Translations under genes and position numbers: made by a program | Part shown: positions 52,466 to 60,860 of the stretch, one piece after another | How the letters are laid out: each line of letters opens with the position of its first letter | How positions within the stretch are numbered: the stretch's first letter is position 1 | Assembly (NCBI GenBank): GCA_024710355.1 | Contig: JANJUX010000005.1 | Location: forward strand, 1 to 60,860 | Direction: 5' to 3' | DNA: 60,860 nucleotides | From: Candidatus Rifleibacteriota bacterium | Lineage (GTDB): Bacteria; Muiribacteriota; Ozemobacteria; Ozemobacterales; Ozemobacteraceae | The notes under the pieces: model-generated | What the model saw: only the letters and a program-made list of their open reading frames with translations | What the model was told of the DNA's origin: nothing | The model's database searches: none

Positions 52466-52509
52466 AAGTATTATACTTAAGATTATAACCCAAAATCAGA
52501 AAAAGTCAG
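52466..52509 (-). promoter_or_regulatory. Promoter and probable operator of the Rrf2-cysK operon
   Basis: On the minus strand CTGACT (52509-52504), 16 nt, TATAAT (52487-52482). A perfect palindrome aagtat-t-atactt (52466-52478) begins 3 nt downstream of the -10 box, where a bound repressor would block transcription. The rest of the spacer to 52689 holds only the hairpin at 52632. Confidence 0.65.
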
Positions 52510-52631
52510 CAGCTTTTTCCTGCAATATCTGATTTTGAAAAAACCGGATTGAAGCGATTCAGCGTTTTAGAGTCGATATTTTTCCAGTCGTTCAGCAAAA
52601 GTCAACTTTACAAAAGCCTGCTCAAAAGTCG

Positions 52632-52663
52632 GGGGCTGCTTCATTTTTTGATGAAACAGCCCC
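52632..52663 (-). terminator. Terminator-like hairpin after the 52690 gene
   Basis: ggggctg...ttcat pairs with atgaa...cagcccc, with one mismatch. The T-tail is weak on the minus strand. Confidence 0.5.
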
Positions 52664-52689
52664 GCGGGTAATTCAGTTGAAACCGATGC

Positions 52690-53379
52690 TTATTTTTCGA
52701 GCTGCACGGCTTCCTGGAAGCCCTTGGTGTTCTTTTTTGCCAGGGCCTTGTCAATATTTTCAGCTTTGATCAGTCGGCCCATTTCTCCCTCATCAAGAAG
52801 GGCCAGACCCTTTTTGACACGCTTCATTCCATTAACTTCGCCGACAAAACTGGTGCTGAAACCGCCCATATTGAGAAAGCGCTTCTTCTCTTTCATCATT
52901 TTCATCGAAGCAATTTCGCCTTTTTCAAGGACGATTTCGAGGGTGCCACGCTTGAAGACACTGGTGATTTCCTTGTCGATGGCATTGGTAAACACAATAC
53001 TCACAAGTCTCCTACTGCCGGTGATTTCGGTGGTAATCTTCCGGCTCCAGAGCTGATCATCTATGACCATATCTTTAACGGGGGTGGCTGCTTCGAATAT
53101 TTTCTCGTAGTCAGCGCGGCTGAGGTTGATGGCAAACTGGTAAACGTCAGGTCCACCCTTCTTTACTTCTGAAGGGTCGTTCTTGCCGAAGGTGATCTGA
53201 ATATCCATTTTTCCGGGTTCTGTGTATGTCCAGGCGCAGGTATCAAAAAAGGTAACTGCTTCTCCAGCCGGGGCGCCGCTGCGAATGCCTTCGTATCTAC
53301 CCATGCTTTCTACCGCAAAAAGACCGGTGGTTGCGAGACAAAACGCCATTACCAGGCCCAGCTTATGTGAAAATTTCAT
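52690..53379 (-). CDS. Exported hypothetical protein
   Basis: 229 residues with a signal peptide (GLVMAFCLATTGLFA). The rest is mixed alpha/beta with no recognised domain; a lysine-rich helix (EIASMKMMKEKKRF) lies near 155. Strong AGGAGG before the ATG. It is flanked by hairpins on both sides, so it is probably a single-gene unit. Confidence 0.7.
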   Translation of the reverse strand: MKFSHKLGLVMAFCLATTGLFAVESMGRYEGIRSGAPAGEAVTFFDTCAWTYTEPGKMDIQITFGKNDPSEVKKGGPDVYQFAINLSRADYEKIFEAATPVKDMVIDDQLWSRKITTEITGSRRLVSIVFTNAIDKEITSVFKRGTLEIVLEKGEIASMKMMKEKKRFLNMGGFSTSFVGEVNGMKRVKKGLALLDEGEMGRLIKAENIDKALAKKNTKGFQEAVQLEK

Positions 53380-53470
53380 TTAAAATCCTCCTGCCGCTAT
53401 GGAAATATAAGGAACATTATAATGTTTTTATAAACTTGTGCAACCGGCGAACCGACCAAAGCAAACAAAG

Positions 53471-53502
53471 AAAAAGCCCCACCGCAGAATATGCGATGGG
53501 GC
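53471..53502 (-). terminator. Terminator of the GH13 gene
   Basis: gccccatcgca / tgcggtggggc on the minus strand, followed by tttttctttg. Confidence 0.85.
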
Positions 53503-53515
53503 CGGGAACAACAAA

Positions 53516-55783
53516 TCATTTTTTGAGAATTACACCGGTGGTGGGCGGCACGTTGTAGTCGCCCTCAGCGGTATAGAGGCCGGTTTCGCTGATTTTTTCG
53601 CCGTCGCAGAGCACCTGCCAGGTGCCGCCGGCGGGCAGCTTGAAATTCACCCAGTTGTTGGCGTCGCCGTTAAGAAGCACGACGAAGTTATCTTTACCTT
53701 TGAGGAACATGCCGACGCCATTCTGGTTGGCCGGCAGAATCCAGTCGAGGTGCTGGTTGTTGAGAGCAACCGGCTGGCGGAAATTGTCGTATTTTTTGCG
53801 CAGGGCGATCAGGCCTTTGTAGAGGTCGAAGATATCGCGGTTCTTTTCTTTTACGGTCCAGTCGATGTAGTTGACCTCGTTATCCTGATCGTAGGAATTG
53901 TGGTTGCCGCCTTTGCTGCGGTTGAATTCCTGGCCGGCGTGGATCATCGGAATGCCCTGAGCGGTCAGCAGGGCAATGGCAGCGAGGCGGGTCTTTTTCT
54001 TGTCGCCATGGAAAAGGTCATTGAGGGTATAACCATCATGAGCTTCAAGGTAATTCAAGCTTTCAGCAGGCTTGGCAGCCCACCAGAAGCATGAACCGGC
54101 AAGCACGGTCATTACGTCGTTGCGTTCGACATGACCATTAATCAGAGCTCTGATCTTTTCGCGGAAATCGTCGTTCCACTTCGACAGACGGGTGTTTCTG
54201 AAGTCGCTCTTGCCCCACTGGTTACGTTTCCAGTCGGCGGCCCAGGGTTCAGAGGTCAGAATAATGTCTTCAGGCAGTTCATCGATGATGCGCTGCATGG
54301 TTTTCTTGTCGATGATGGTGCCGAGGTCGAATCTGAAGCCATCGACCTTGTATTCGTTCACCCAGTATTTAAGTGAATCAATGATCATTTTCGCGGTCAT
54401 CGGGTTTTCGGTGCGCATCTCGTTGCCGCAACCGGTGCCGTTCCAGTAGTATTTCGGGTTGTCTTCCATGAGGCGGTAGTAGCCGCGGTTATCGAGCCCC
54501 TTGAAGTTCAGGGGCAGGCCTTCATGGTTGCCTTCGGCCGTATGGTTGAACACCACGTCGAGAATTACGGCAAAACCTTCGCGGTGCAGGCCATCGACGA
54601 GGGCTTTGAATTCTTTGACCGCATCGCCATTTTTGCCGGAAGCATAGGAGCATTCTGGTGCGAAGAAATGGCTGGTCATGTAGCCCCAGTGGTTCACGAC
54701 TCCGGCGAAGTTGTTGTCGAATTCGTGAATTGGCATCAGCTGAATGGCGTTAACGCCGAGTTCTTTGAGATGGCCGAGAACTTTGCCGCTGTTTTTTCCC
54801 TGCAGCATGCCGAGATATTTGCCTTTGTGCTGACCGGTCACGCCGGAGCTTTTGTGGGCGGTAAAGTCTTTAACGTGCATTTCGTAGATAATGACATCTT
54901 TAGAGGCCGGGCGCTTGAACTTGGGCACGGTCCAGGTGAAGCCGCGGTCGGCGACGATGCTTTTGCCGTCATGATCGACATTGGCGAAGGCATAGGGGTC
55001 GGAAAGCAGCCGGTCGGGGTCGAACAGGAAGCCAGGGCCTTTCGGGCCATCGGCAGTGTAGCCGTAATAGGTGCCGTAAAGCTCGCCTTTGAAGGAATGG
55101 CGCCAGATACCGTCGGTGCCTTTCTGCATCGGCACGGCAGTGCCCTTTTTATCGGTGGCGGTTTTGAACAGGTGCAGCTTTACTTCGGTCGCATCCGGTG
55201 AATAAACAGAAAAAGATGTATTGCCATTGGCAACGTGGGCCCCGAGAAGGCCGGTAGCGGTTCTTTTAGCCGGAGCAGCGGTGCGGGCGCGCGTAGACAG
55301 CATGGTGGCGCGGTCAACAAAGTCTTTGTCCTCAAGTCTGGCGAAGTTGGAGGCAATTTCTTTTTTAACAGCCTGCAGCGGAGCGATTTTGCTGAGCAAC
55401 TGCGGATTTTCGGTCTGGGCAAGGTATTTAACCCTGGTTTCGAGGATATGCATACCCTGTTCGAAAGCCTGTTTTTCTGCCTTTGATGTCACCCGGTAGC
55501 CGTAAAGGCGTAGTTGCTCGATGGCCTTGTCGATTTCAGCCGCGCTCTCGATGCTGAAAACAAGCTTTTTGTATGAATCGACACTGGCTGATTCGCGGGC
55601 AAGAGCCGCCACGGCAGCGTCTTTTTCGCCGGCACCGGTGGCGCGGGCAGCAGCATGAATATCGCGTGCAACACGATTGAGCCCCTCGACAAAGGTCTTT
55701 TCGAAGCTTGCTGCATGCGAAGTCACGGCAACCAGTAACGCCAGAACCAGACAGATCAACCTGCGCAAATCAGTTCCGTACAT
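53516..55783 (-). CDS. Secreted GH13 alpha-glucan debranching enzyme (pullulanase/isoamylase type)
   Basis: 755 residues. A signal peptide (LICLVLALLVAVTSHA) is followed by a helical domain (about 25-175), a CBM48-like domain (about 180-285: SFSVYSPDATEVKLHLF) and the GH13 barrel. Catalytic residues lie in GFRFDLG (nucleophile, about 479), LTSEPW (acid/base, about 507) and EAHDG (about 582). Instead of the pullulanase YNWGY it has VNHWGY. It cleaves alpha-1,6 branches of glycogen or pullulan outside the cytoplasm. Strong GGAGGAAACAG before the ATG. Confidence 0.9.
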   Translation of the reverse strand: MYGTDLRRLICLVLALLVAVTSHAASFEKTFVEGLNRVARDIHAAARATGAGEKDAAVAALARESASVDSYKKLVFSIESAAEIDKAIEQLRLYGYRVTSKAEKQAFEQGMHILETRVKYLAQTENPQLLSKIAPLQAVKKEIASNFARLEDKDFVDRATMLSTRARTAAPAKRTATGLLGAHVANGNTSFSVYSPDATEVKLHLFKTATDKKGTAVPMQKGTDGIWRHSFKGELYGTYYGYTADGPKGPGFLFDPDRLLSDPYAFANVDHDGKSIVADRGFTWTVPKFKRPASKDVIIYEMHVKDFTAHKSSGVTGQHKGKYLGMLQGKNSGKVLGHLKELGVNAIQLMPIHEFDNNFAGVVNHWGYMTSHFFAPECSYASGKNGDAVKEFKALVDGLHREGFAVILDVVFNHTAEGNHEGLPLNFKGLDNRGYYRLMEDNPKYYWNGTGCGNEMRTENPMTAKMIIDSLKYWVNEYKVDGFRFDLGTIIDKKTMQRIIDELPEDIILTSEPWAADWKRNQWGKSDFRNTRLSKWNDDFREKIRALINGHVERNDVMTVLAGSCFWWAAKPAESLNYLEAHDGYTLNDLFHGDKKKTRLAAIALLTAQGIPMIHAGQEFNRSKGGNHNSYDQDNEVNYIDWTVKEKNRDIFDLYKGLIALRKKYDNFRQPVALNNQHLDWILPANQNGVGMFLKGKDNFVVLLNGDANNWVNFKLPAGGTWQVLCDGEKISETGLYTAEGDYNVPPTTGVILKK

Positions 55784-55888
55784 CTGTTTCCTCCGGGCTG
55801 ATATTTTATTCGTCTTAAGATTATAAGGTTTTTTTTTGCTCTCGTCAGCCCCTGTACGGAAAAAAATTACCCGAAAAATACCCGAAAA

Positions 55889-55930
55889 GAATCTGCGGCT
55901 CCTGAATTTCAGGAACCGCAGATTTTTTTT
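55889..55930. terminator. Hairpin terminator
   Basis: atctgcgg / ccgcagat with an inner cctga/tcagg extension, followed by eight T residues on the plus strand and a weaker T-run on the minus strand. Confidence 0.75.
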
Positions 55931-55979
55931 GTACGCCGTCCGGCAGTCGTCTTACGCAATCGCCGGGCAGAAAGTCGGA

Positions 55980-56645
55980 TCAGTCGACGCTGAGATGGAT
56001 GACTGTGGCGCCGTCGTCGGCCCCTTCCACGCGCAGGACTTTGAGGATGCCCTGGCGGGAGGTTTTAAATTTTTCCTGCAGCATCAGCAGGTCTTTGTCG
56101 ACTTTCTTGGTGTTTGTACCGAATACGATCAGGTCTTTTTCGAAGCGCTTGATCAGGCGGCGCAGGTCTTCGATGTCTGAGGTGGTGAGGTTGCACTTTT
56201 TAACGATCTGGCCGAAGTTTGGTGCCTGGGCGATTTCGATGACGCTTTCGCTGATGTGCTGCACGAGGCGAATGGCGTAGTATTTATCCATTGGGCGCAT
56301 TCGCACGATGCCGCGGGAGGTCTGGGTTTTGACCCAGCCTTTCTGCAGGAAGGTGTTGAAAATCGTGTGGGCTTCGTCGTTATCGGCGAGCTTTGGTGAG
56401 GGATTTGAGTTCCAGACGATCATGCTCTTTTTAGAATTCAGCTTTGGCCGTGACTGGTCGCGGGTCAGAGGTTCGGTATTCGGCGGTATTCGCAAAGAGA
56501 GGGTAACCTGTTTATCTCGGATTTCCTGGGGTACCGGAATGGTAATGGTGGAATCGGCGCTGACCGAGTATGTAAAGATTCCGGCGAGGGCGACCATCAT
56601 TCCGAGCGGAACTATGGGGCGCAGGCCTTTGAGCAGGTTCTTCAT
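55980..56645 (-). CDS. Exported or anchored hypothetical protein
   Basis: 221 residues with an N-terminal membrane segment (VPLGMMVALAGIFTYSVSA). A winged-helix-like central part (about 88-120: DEAHTIFNTFLQKGWVKT) is followed by helices ending in a basic region. AGGTATTTC precedes the ATG. No family is recognised. Confidence 0.65.
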   Translation of the reverse strand: MKNLLKGLRPIVPLGMMVALAGIFTYSVSADSTITIPVPQEIRDKQVTLSLRIPPNTEPLTRDQSRPKLNSKKSMIVWNSNPSPKLADNDEAHTIFNTFLQKGWVKTQTSRGIVRMRPMDKYYAIRLVQHISESVIEIAQAPNFGQIVKKCNLTTSDIEDLRRLIKRFEKDLIVFGTNTKKVDKDLLMLQEKFKTSRQGILKVLRVEGADDGATVIHLSVD

Positions 56646-56779
56646 GAAATACCTCCGGTAATAATTCTTTCATGGCGCCTATCGGCAGGGTTTCAGGAAT
56701 TGTTAACGAATTTGGCGCAGAACTTCTACTGTCGCCGAAAAAACTGTCATTCTGACGCATTTTCGGCTAGAATCGGCGC

Positions 56780-57781
56780 ATGCAACAGCAAACGGGCGGC
56801 AGCGAAAAATTAAACGGTTATCTGCTGGCACTGGGAAGCGCAGCGGTGCTTTCTCTGACGGCGATCATCATCAGGCACCTGACCCTGGTTTACGGGGTTC
56901 CGGCGCTGGTTCTGGCATTCTGGCGCGATGTTTTTTCGGTGGCGACGCTTCTGCCGGTTCTTGCGTGGTTTCGGCCTTATCTATTGCGGGTTTCGCGGCG
57001 GGAGCTGCGGCATCTGTTTTTTTACGGGCTGCTTCTATCGATTTTCAATGCATTCTGGACGATTTCGGTGGCGATGAACGGGGCGGCGGTCGCGACGGTG
57101 CTGGTTTATTGTTCAACCGGGTTCAGTGCCCTGATCGGCTGGTGGTTTTTAAAAGAAACGTTCAGTGCTGCCAGGTTTTTTGCGGTGGTTTTCTGCATGG
57201 CCGGCTGTGTGATGGTTTCCGGAGCCACCGATGCAAGCACCTGGAGCACCAATCTGCTGGGCATTTTCACCGGGGCTTTTTCCGGCTTGAGTTATGCTGT
57301 TTACGGCATGGTCGGCAGCTCAATCGCCCGGCGCGGCATCAATGCGTGGGTTGCAGTTCTCTACAGTTTCGCTTTTGCTTCGGTTTTTCTGCTGTTGTTC
57401 AATCTGGTTCCGGGCGGGCTGATACCGGGATCGGCAGTGACGCCATCCGATATTTTCTGGCTGGGAAAGGCGTTAAGCGGCTGGGGCTGGCTTTTCCTGC
57501 TGGCTGCCGGCCCGACAGTTCTCGGCTTTGGCCTCTGCAACATGAGTCTGTCTTATCTGCCATTCAGCATCGTCAACCTGATCGTGACGCTAGAGCCGGT
57601 TTTCACGGCGATCATTGCCTATTTTGCTCTAAATGAGCGGTTCAGCAATCTGCAGTTCTTCGGCAGTGCGGCAATTCTGGCCGGGGTTCTACTGCTGCAG
57701 CGGCACGACAGCAGCACAAAGGCAACTTCGCCGGCACATATTGACGCCCAGGCCGCGCCGGCCATTTCCCGGAATAACTGA
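56780..57781 (+). CDS. EamA/DMT family transporter
   Basis: 333 residues with ten membrane helices in two EamA repeats (for example CSTGFSALIGWWFLKETFSA and NLIVTLEPVFTAIIAYFAL). Such carriers export or exchange amino acids, purines or other metabolites. It is a single gene; the substrate cannot be inferred. Confidence 0.88.
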   Translation: MQQQTGGSEKLNGYLLALGSAAVLSLTAIIIRHLTLVYGVPALVLAFWRDVFSVATLLPVLAWFRPYLLRVSRRELRHLFFYGLLLSIFNAFWTISVAMNGAAVATVLVYCSTGFSALIGWWFLKETFSAARFFAVVFCMAGCVMVSGATDASTWSTNLLGIFTGAFSGLSYAVYGMVGSSIARRGINAWVAVLYSFAFASVFLLLFNLVPGGLIPGSAVTPSDIFWLGKALSGWGWLFLLAAGPTVLGFGLCNMSLSYLPFSIVNLIVTLEPVFTAIIAYFALNERFSNLQFFGSAAILAGVLLLQRHDSSTKATSPAHIDAQAAPAISRNN

Positions 57782-57800
57782 ATTTATGGCTAGTTATGTG

Positions 57801-57827
57801 GCCCCGCCTATAAATCGTCGGCGGGGC
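57801..57827. terminator. Shared convergent terminator
   Basis: gccccgcc / ggcggggc with an 11-nt loop, spanning the end of the integrase gene and following the EamA gene. Confidence 0.65.
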
Positions 57828-59145
57828 TTCTGACTTTAACGCCCGGGCGATTGAGAACGTGGGTGTAGATCATGGTTGTAGAGACATCAGAGTGCCCGAG
57901 CAGCTCCTGAACGGTTCTGATATCATAACCGGCTTCGAGCAGGTGCGTCGCGAATGAGTGTCTAAGGGTATGAACGCTGACTCCGGAAGGCAACCCGGCT
58001 TCCTGGACCGCTTTTTTCACGGCTTTCTGGAAAGAATTTTCATGGATGTGGTGGCGGCGCACCTTGTTTGAGCGCGGGTCGACCGACAGCCGGTCAGATG
58101 GAAAGACATACTGCCAGGGCCATTCTTTGCCGGCCGATGGGTATTTGCGATCGAGCGCATCGGGCATAGAGGTTTCGCCGAGGCCGTTTTCGAGGTCCTG
58201 CTGGTGGAGTTTTCTCGTGTTTTCGAGCTGTTCCTGCAGTGCTTTTTTGTATTTTGCCGGCAGCGGCACGATGCGGTCTTTGGCGCCCTTGCCTTCACGC
58301 ACGGTAATTGAGTTTCCTGCGAAATCGATATCTTTTACGCGCAGGCGCAGGCATTCCATGAGGCGCATTCCGGTGCCGTAGGTTATGCCGGCCAGCAGAG
58401 CATGAATTCCGTCGAGGCCGGCAAGCAGGGCCTTAACTTCTTCCCTGGTGAGCACTGTCGGGAGTCGTTGTGGCCTTTTGGCTCTGGCAAAACCAAGCTG
58501 GTCGGAAATATCGATGCCAAGGACATTGTTGAAGAAAAAAGCGAGGGCATTGAGTGCCTGGTTCTGGGTGCTGGCGGCGACATGGCGTTCGATTGCGAGG
58601 AATTCGAGGAATTCAGAAATTTTGTGGGCGTTGAGCTGGTTCTGGTCTGCGGTCTTATGGAAATACATGAATCTGCTGACCCATTCCAGGTAGGCTTTTT
58701 CGGTGCGGATCGAGTAGTGCATGGTTCTGATGGCGTTTTTGAGTCTTTCGAGCAGTTCGAAGCGCATTTGTTCGAACTGCCCGGAATCATTTCGCTGGTC
58801 TTCGTGTCTGATCAGCTTTGGTTGTTCTGTTTTCGTTCCGGGTGGCCAGTGTTTTGCCCATTCGCGCGGCAATATTTCGTTGAAAAGTATCAGAAGCGAT
58901 TCATTTGCCTGTTTAATCTGGAACGGTTTTAGATATTGGTTAGAGTTGAGATAATCGAGGTGCCTTTTCACGTCTTCCGGTCTGGTATCTTTGAGCTGTT
59001 TTCCCAGGCCATCGGCGAAGTTTTTAACCCATTTGATCATAAACGGGACGTGATGTGGTGGCACTTTTCTTTCTTCGAGTCTTTTGATCATCCTGTCCCA
59101 GGTTGGCTGGTTGATATCTGATATCGGGCTGGTGTGGTCGTTCAT
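57808..59145 (-). CDS. Integron-type tyrosine recombinase 1
   Basis: 445 residues. An N-terminal helical extension (about 1-125) precedes the core-binding domain ([20 protein letters not shown]) and catalytic domain. Catalytic residues lie in [12 protein letters not shown] (Arg), [12 protein letters not shown] (His, Arg), [14 protein letters not shown] (His, Tyr). The IntI-specific insertion is present ([18 protein letters not shown], then RRHHIHE), and the end RSPADDL resembles IntI1. It should recombine attI with attC cassettes. AGGA before the ATG. Confidence 0.9.
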   Translation of the reverse strand: MNDHTSPISDINQPTWDRMIKRLEERKVPPHHVPFMIKWVKNFADGLGKQLKDTRPEDVKRHLDYLNSNQYLKPFQIKQANESLLILFNEILPREWAKHWPPGTKTEQPKLIRHEDQRNDSGQFEQMRFELLERLKNAIRTMHYSIRTEKAYLEWVSRFMYFHKTADQNQLNAHKISEFLEFLAIERHVAASTQNQALNALAFFFNNVLGIDISDQLGFARAKRPQRLPTVLTREEVKALLAGLDGIHALLAGITYGTGMRLMECLRLRVKDIDFAGNSITVREGKGAKDRIVPLPAKYKKALQEQLENTRKLHQQDLENGLGETSMPDALDRKYPSAGKEWPWQYVFPSDRLSVDPRSNKVRRHHIHENSFQKAVKKAVQEAGLPSGVSVHTLRHSFATHLLEAGYDIRTVQELLGHSDVSTTMIYTHVLNRPGVKVRSPADDL

Positions 59146-59276
59146 GGTGTTCCTGCCCCCTGTTTTCAGATTAGGAATTTCCCGCAGGACTTCTATAATT
59201 ATTATACTATACAGAATCCATTTAAACCAATATAATCAAAATAAAGAAACCCAAATTTTCACATTTACGTCTAATA

Positions 59277-59332
59277 CCTGTTAAACTAGCAGAAAACAAT
59301 ACACATTACTGATTCGATACTCGTTTAGTAGG
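59277..59332. other. Possible attI-like or attC-like site
   Basis: cctgttaaactag (59277-59289), containing the core GTTAAAC that fits GTTRRRY, pairs imperfectly (10 of 13) with ctcgtttagtagg (59320-59332). It lies 130 nt upstream of integrase 1, where attI would be. The 59146-59405 spacer holds nothing else that I recognise. Confidence 0.3.
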
Positions 59333-59405
59333 AACCAGAAAATCTTCTTCTAGAAAAGCTCTTCGAGGTTGCTCCGGTCATATTGAAGAAATCGGGCTAT
59401 ACAGA

Positions 59406-60737
59406 TTAAAAATCTAGGGGGCTTTTTTGTTCCTGCACGGTTCGACTGCGCACCGTATTGGTATAAATCATTGTTGTTCTTACGTCAGTGTGCCCGAGCA
59501 TTTTCTGAATAGTTCTGATGTCATAGTTTGCCTGAAGAAGATGGCTGGCGAAGCTGTGTCTGAACGTGTGGGCCGTCGCGCGTTTGGTCAACTGGCATCT
59601 GAGAACGGCTGATCTAATGGCTTTCTGTACATGCGTTTCGTGCAGGTGGTAGCGCCGGTAACCGCCGTCTTCCGGGACTAGCGTCAGGACCTTGGCCGGA
59701 AACAACCACTGCCACGAAAAATCTCTGGCCTGGTTGCGGAATTTTTTATCGGCTGAGTTGGGCATGAAAACGCCGAGGTATTTCTGCTCGATATCTTCAT
59801 TATGCAGAGCTTTGAGCTTTTCGATATGCGCCTGCAATTCTGGCAGAACAGTCTCGGGAATAGGCAGCGTGCGGTCTTTCAGTCCTTTCCCGTCGTGCAC
59901 TGTGAGAATGTTCTCAGAAAAATCGAAGCACTGAATACGCAGATTGAGAGCCTCAAAGAGTCGCAAACCGCAACCATAAAGAAGCTTTAGCACAAGGCTG
60001 TATGGCTGGCGCATCTTGCTGATAATCTGGTCAATTTCCTGGCGTGATAGCACGACCGGAATGTATTTTTTGCTTTTGGCTCTTACCACGCCGCTTTTGA
60101 CATCGAAGTCATCAGGTCGGCCAAAAATATGGCGGAAAAGGAAAAGCAGCGCATTGAACGCCTGATTCTGGGTTGTAGCGGCGACGTTGCGGTTGACGGC
60201 AAGATCGGTCAGGAAATTTTTAACATCGTCAATTACGACATCGTCAGGATCTTTGTGCTTCACGAACCAGGCGAATCGGTTGATCCAGCTGGCATAGGTT
60301 CGGAAAGTCTTTTTAGAATAGTTTCTCAGCCTGACCGTCTCGCGCAGACGGTTGAAAATGGCGGACCACCTGCCTGGCTCACTGCCTGAATCTAGTGTTT
60401 TGTCTGAACTGGCAACATTTAAAGTCTTAACCTCATTGCCATCTTTGAATTTCTGGTTATCGTCCTGTTTTTTTTCGTTGGCAACGATGTCGAGATAAAC
60501 CTTAACGCTCTGGTAAGCCTGCTTCTGTTTATCTGCTGACTGGCCTTTTTCGTTGAGTTTCTGCATGAACTGTTGCGGGGTTTCGCGGTCGGTCGGATTC
60601 AGATAGTATTTGCTGCAGAAATCGAGATAATAGCGCAGCCATTTCCGGTATTCCTGTTGCAGGGGGTACGCAACCCCGGCTTTTTGCATGCGCCGGCAAA
60701 AAATCTCCTCGATCTTCTCAGGTATTTTTTTCATCAT
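59406..60737 (-). CDS. Integron-type tyrosine recombinase 2
   Basis: 443 residues from the ATG at 60737; the frame is open to 60815 and no start has a good ribosome-binding site. It has the same layout as integrase 1: a helical extension, core-binding domain (NYSKKTFRTYASWINRFAWF), catalytic Arg (GCGLRLFEALNL), HTFRHSFASHLL, and GHTDVRTTMIYT with the tyrosine. The IntI-type insertion (WQWLFPA ... RRYHLHE) and C-terminal SPLDF are present. It is clearly diverged from integrase 1, so it is not a recent duplicate. Confidence 0.88.
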   Translation of the reverse strand: MMKKIPEKIEEIFCRRMQKAGVAYPLQQEYRKWLRYYLDFCSKYYLNPTDRETPQQFMQKLNEKGQSADKQKQAYQSVKVYLDIVANEKKQDDNQKFKDGNEVKTLNVASSDKTLDSGSEPGRWSAIFNRLRETVRLRNYSKKTFRTYASWINRFAWFVKHKDPDDVVIDDVKNFLTDLAVNRNVAATTQNQAFNALLFLFRHIFGRPDDFDVKSGVVRAKSKKYIPVVLSRQEIDQIISKMRQPYSLVLKLLYGCGLRLFEALNLRIQCFDFSENILTVHDGKGLKDRTLPIPETVLPELQAHIEKLKALHNEDIEQKYLGVFMPNSADKKFRNQARDFSWQWLFPAKVLTLVPEDGGYRRYHLHETHVQKAIRSAVLRCQLTKRATAHTFRHSFASHLLQANYDIRTIQKMLGHTDVRTTMIYTNTVRSRTVQEQKSPLDF

Positions 60738-60860
60738 ATAAAGATAATGATATCTCAACATTTTACATGATAGCAAGTTAGAAAATAAAAATTCTCCCCC
60801 AGAATTTGACAGCACACCCAGGATGCTGTTATGATATCCGGAACTGTATAATAACTTGTT

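Noticed and set aside
54524..55201. 225-codon plus-strand frame inside the GH13 gene
   Set aside because: It mirrors the GH13 coding strand, whose catalytic motifs are clear; its composition is that of an antisense shadow.

Overview
The window looks like chromosome of a diderm (Gram-negative type) bacterium of moderate GC content. An outer-membrane beta-barrel gene, a periplasmic L,D-transpeptidase-like protein, an M23 peptidase, sigma-54 regulation and many exported proteins support this. Nothing here fixes the lineage. The deoxyhypusine-synthase-like gene, tandem receptor cyclases and many TPR/exported hypotheticals suggest an uncultured phylum (something like Riflebacteria is possible, but that is a guess).

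Left flank (1-18.6 kb): a hybrid histidine kinase, a polyferredoxin, a gamma carbonic anhydrase, TPR proteins, mazG/aroK, an M23 peptidase, a nifU-nifS pair for Fe-S assembly, and a tight minus-strand operon apbE / NusG-II protein / Gx transporter / maf / coaD, followed by a K+(Na+)/H+ antiporter.

Mobile region (about 18.7-32.0 kb): a 13.3-kb Mu-like transposable element, reduced to control and transposition functions. It has an S24 repressor with tandemly duplicated operators, a stand-alone copy of the transposase DNA-binding domain, a Ner-like HTH protein, a MuA-like transposase with DD(35)E spacing, a MuB-like ATPase, a P22-type antirepressor behind an unusual leader RNA, duplicated small proteins, a Mor activator and a lone gp29-type portal protein. 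It has no other head, tail or lysis genes. Its right-end cargo is an AT-rich gene for a GHKL ATPase joined to a PD-(D/E)XK nuclease, a plausible single-protein defence system. Arrays of a repeated site (core near ggacagatgatttgactat) mark both ends. The right terminus lies just in front of the promoter of a tRNA-Val gene.

Right flank (32-61 kb): a TrmJ-like methyltransferase; two overlapping receptor cyclases whose catalytic residues are degenerate in complementary ways, predicting an obligate heterodimer like mammalian C1/C2; a DHS-like enzyme; an ABC-2 exporter. Next is a minus-strand operon (beta-barrel, FMN-binding-like protein, OB-fold protein, MacB-like permease, ATPase, membrane protein) behind a canonical -24/-12 promoter, next to a sigma-54 two-component system. 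Then come cysK with its Rrf2 regulator, a secreted GH13 enzyme, an EamA transporter, and two tandem integron-type integrases at the right edge, whose cassette array, if any, would lie beyond the window or at the short spacer between them.
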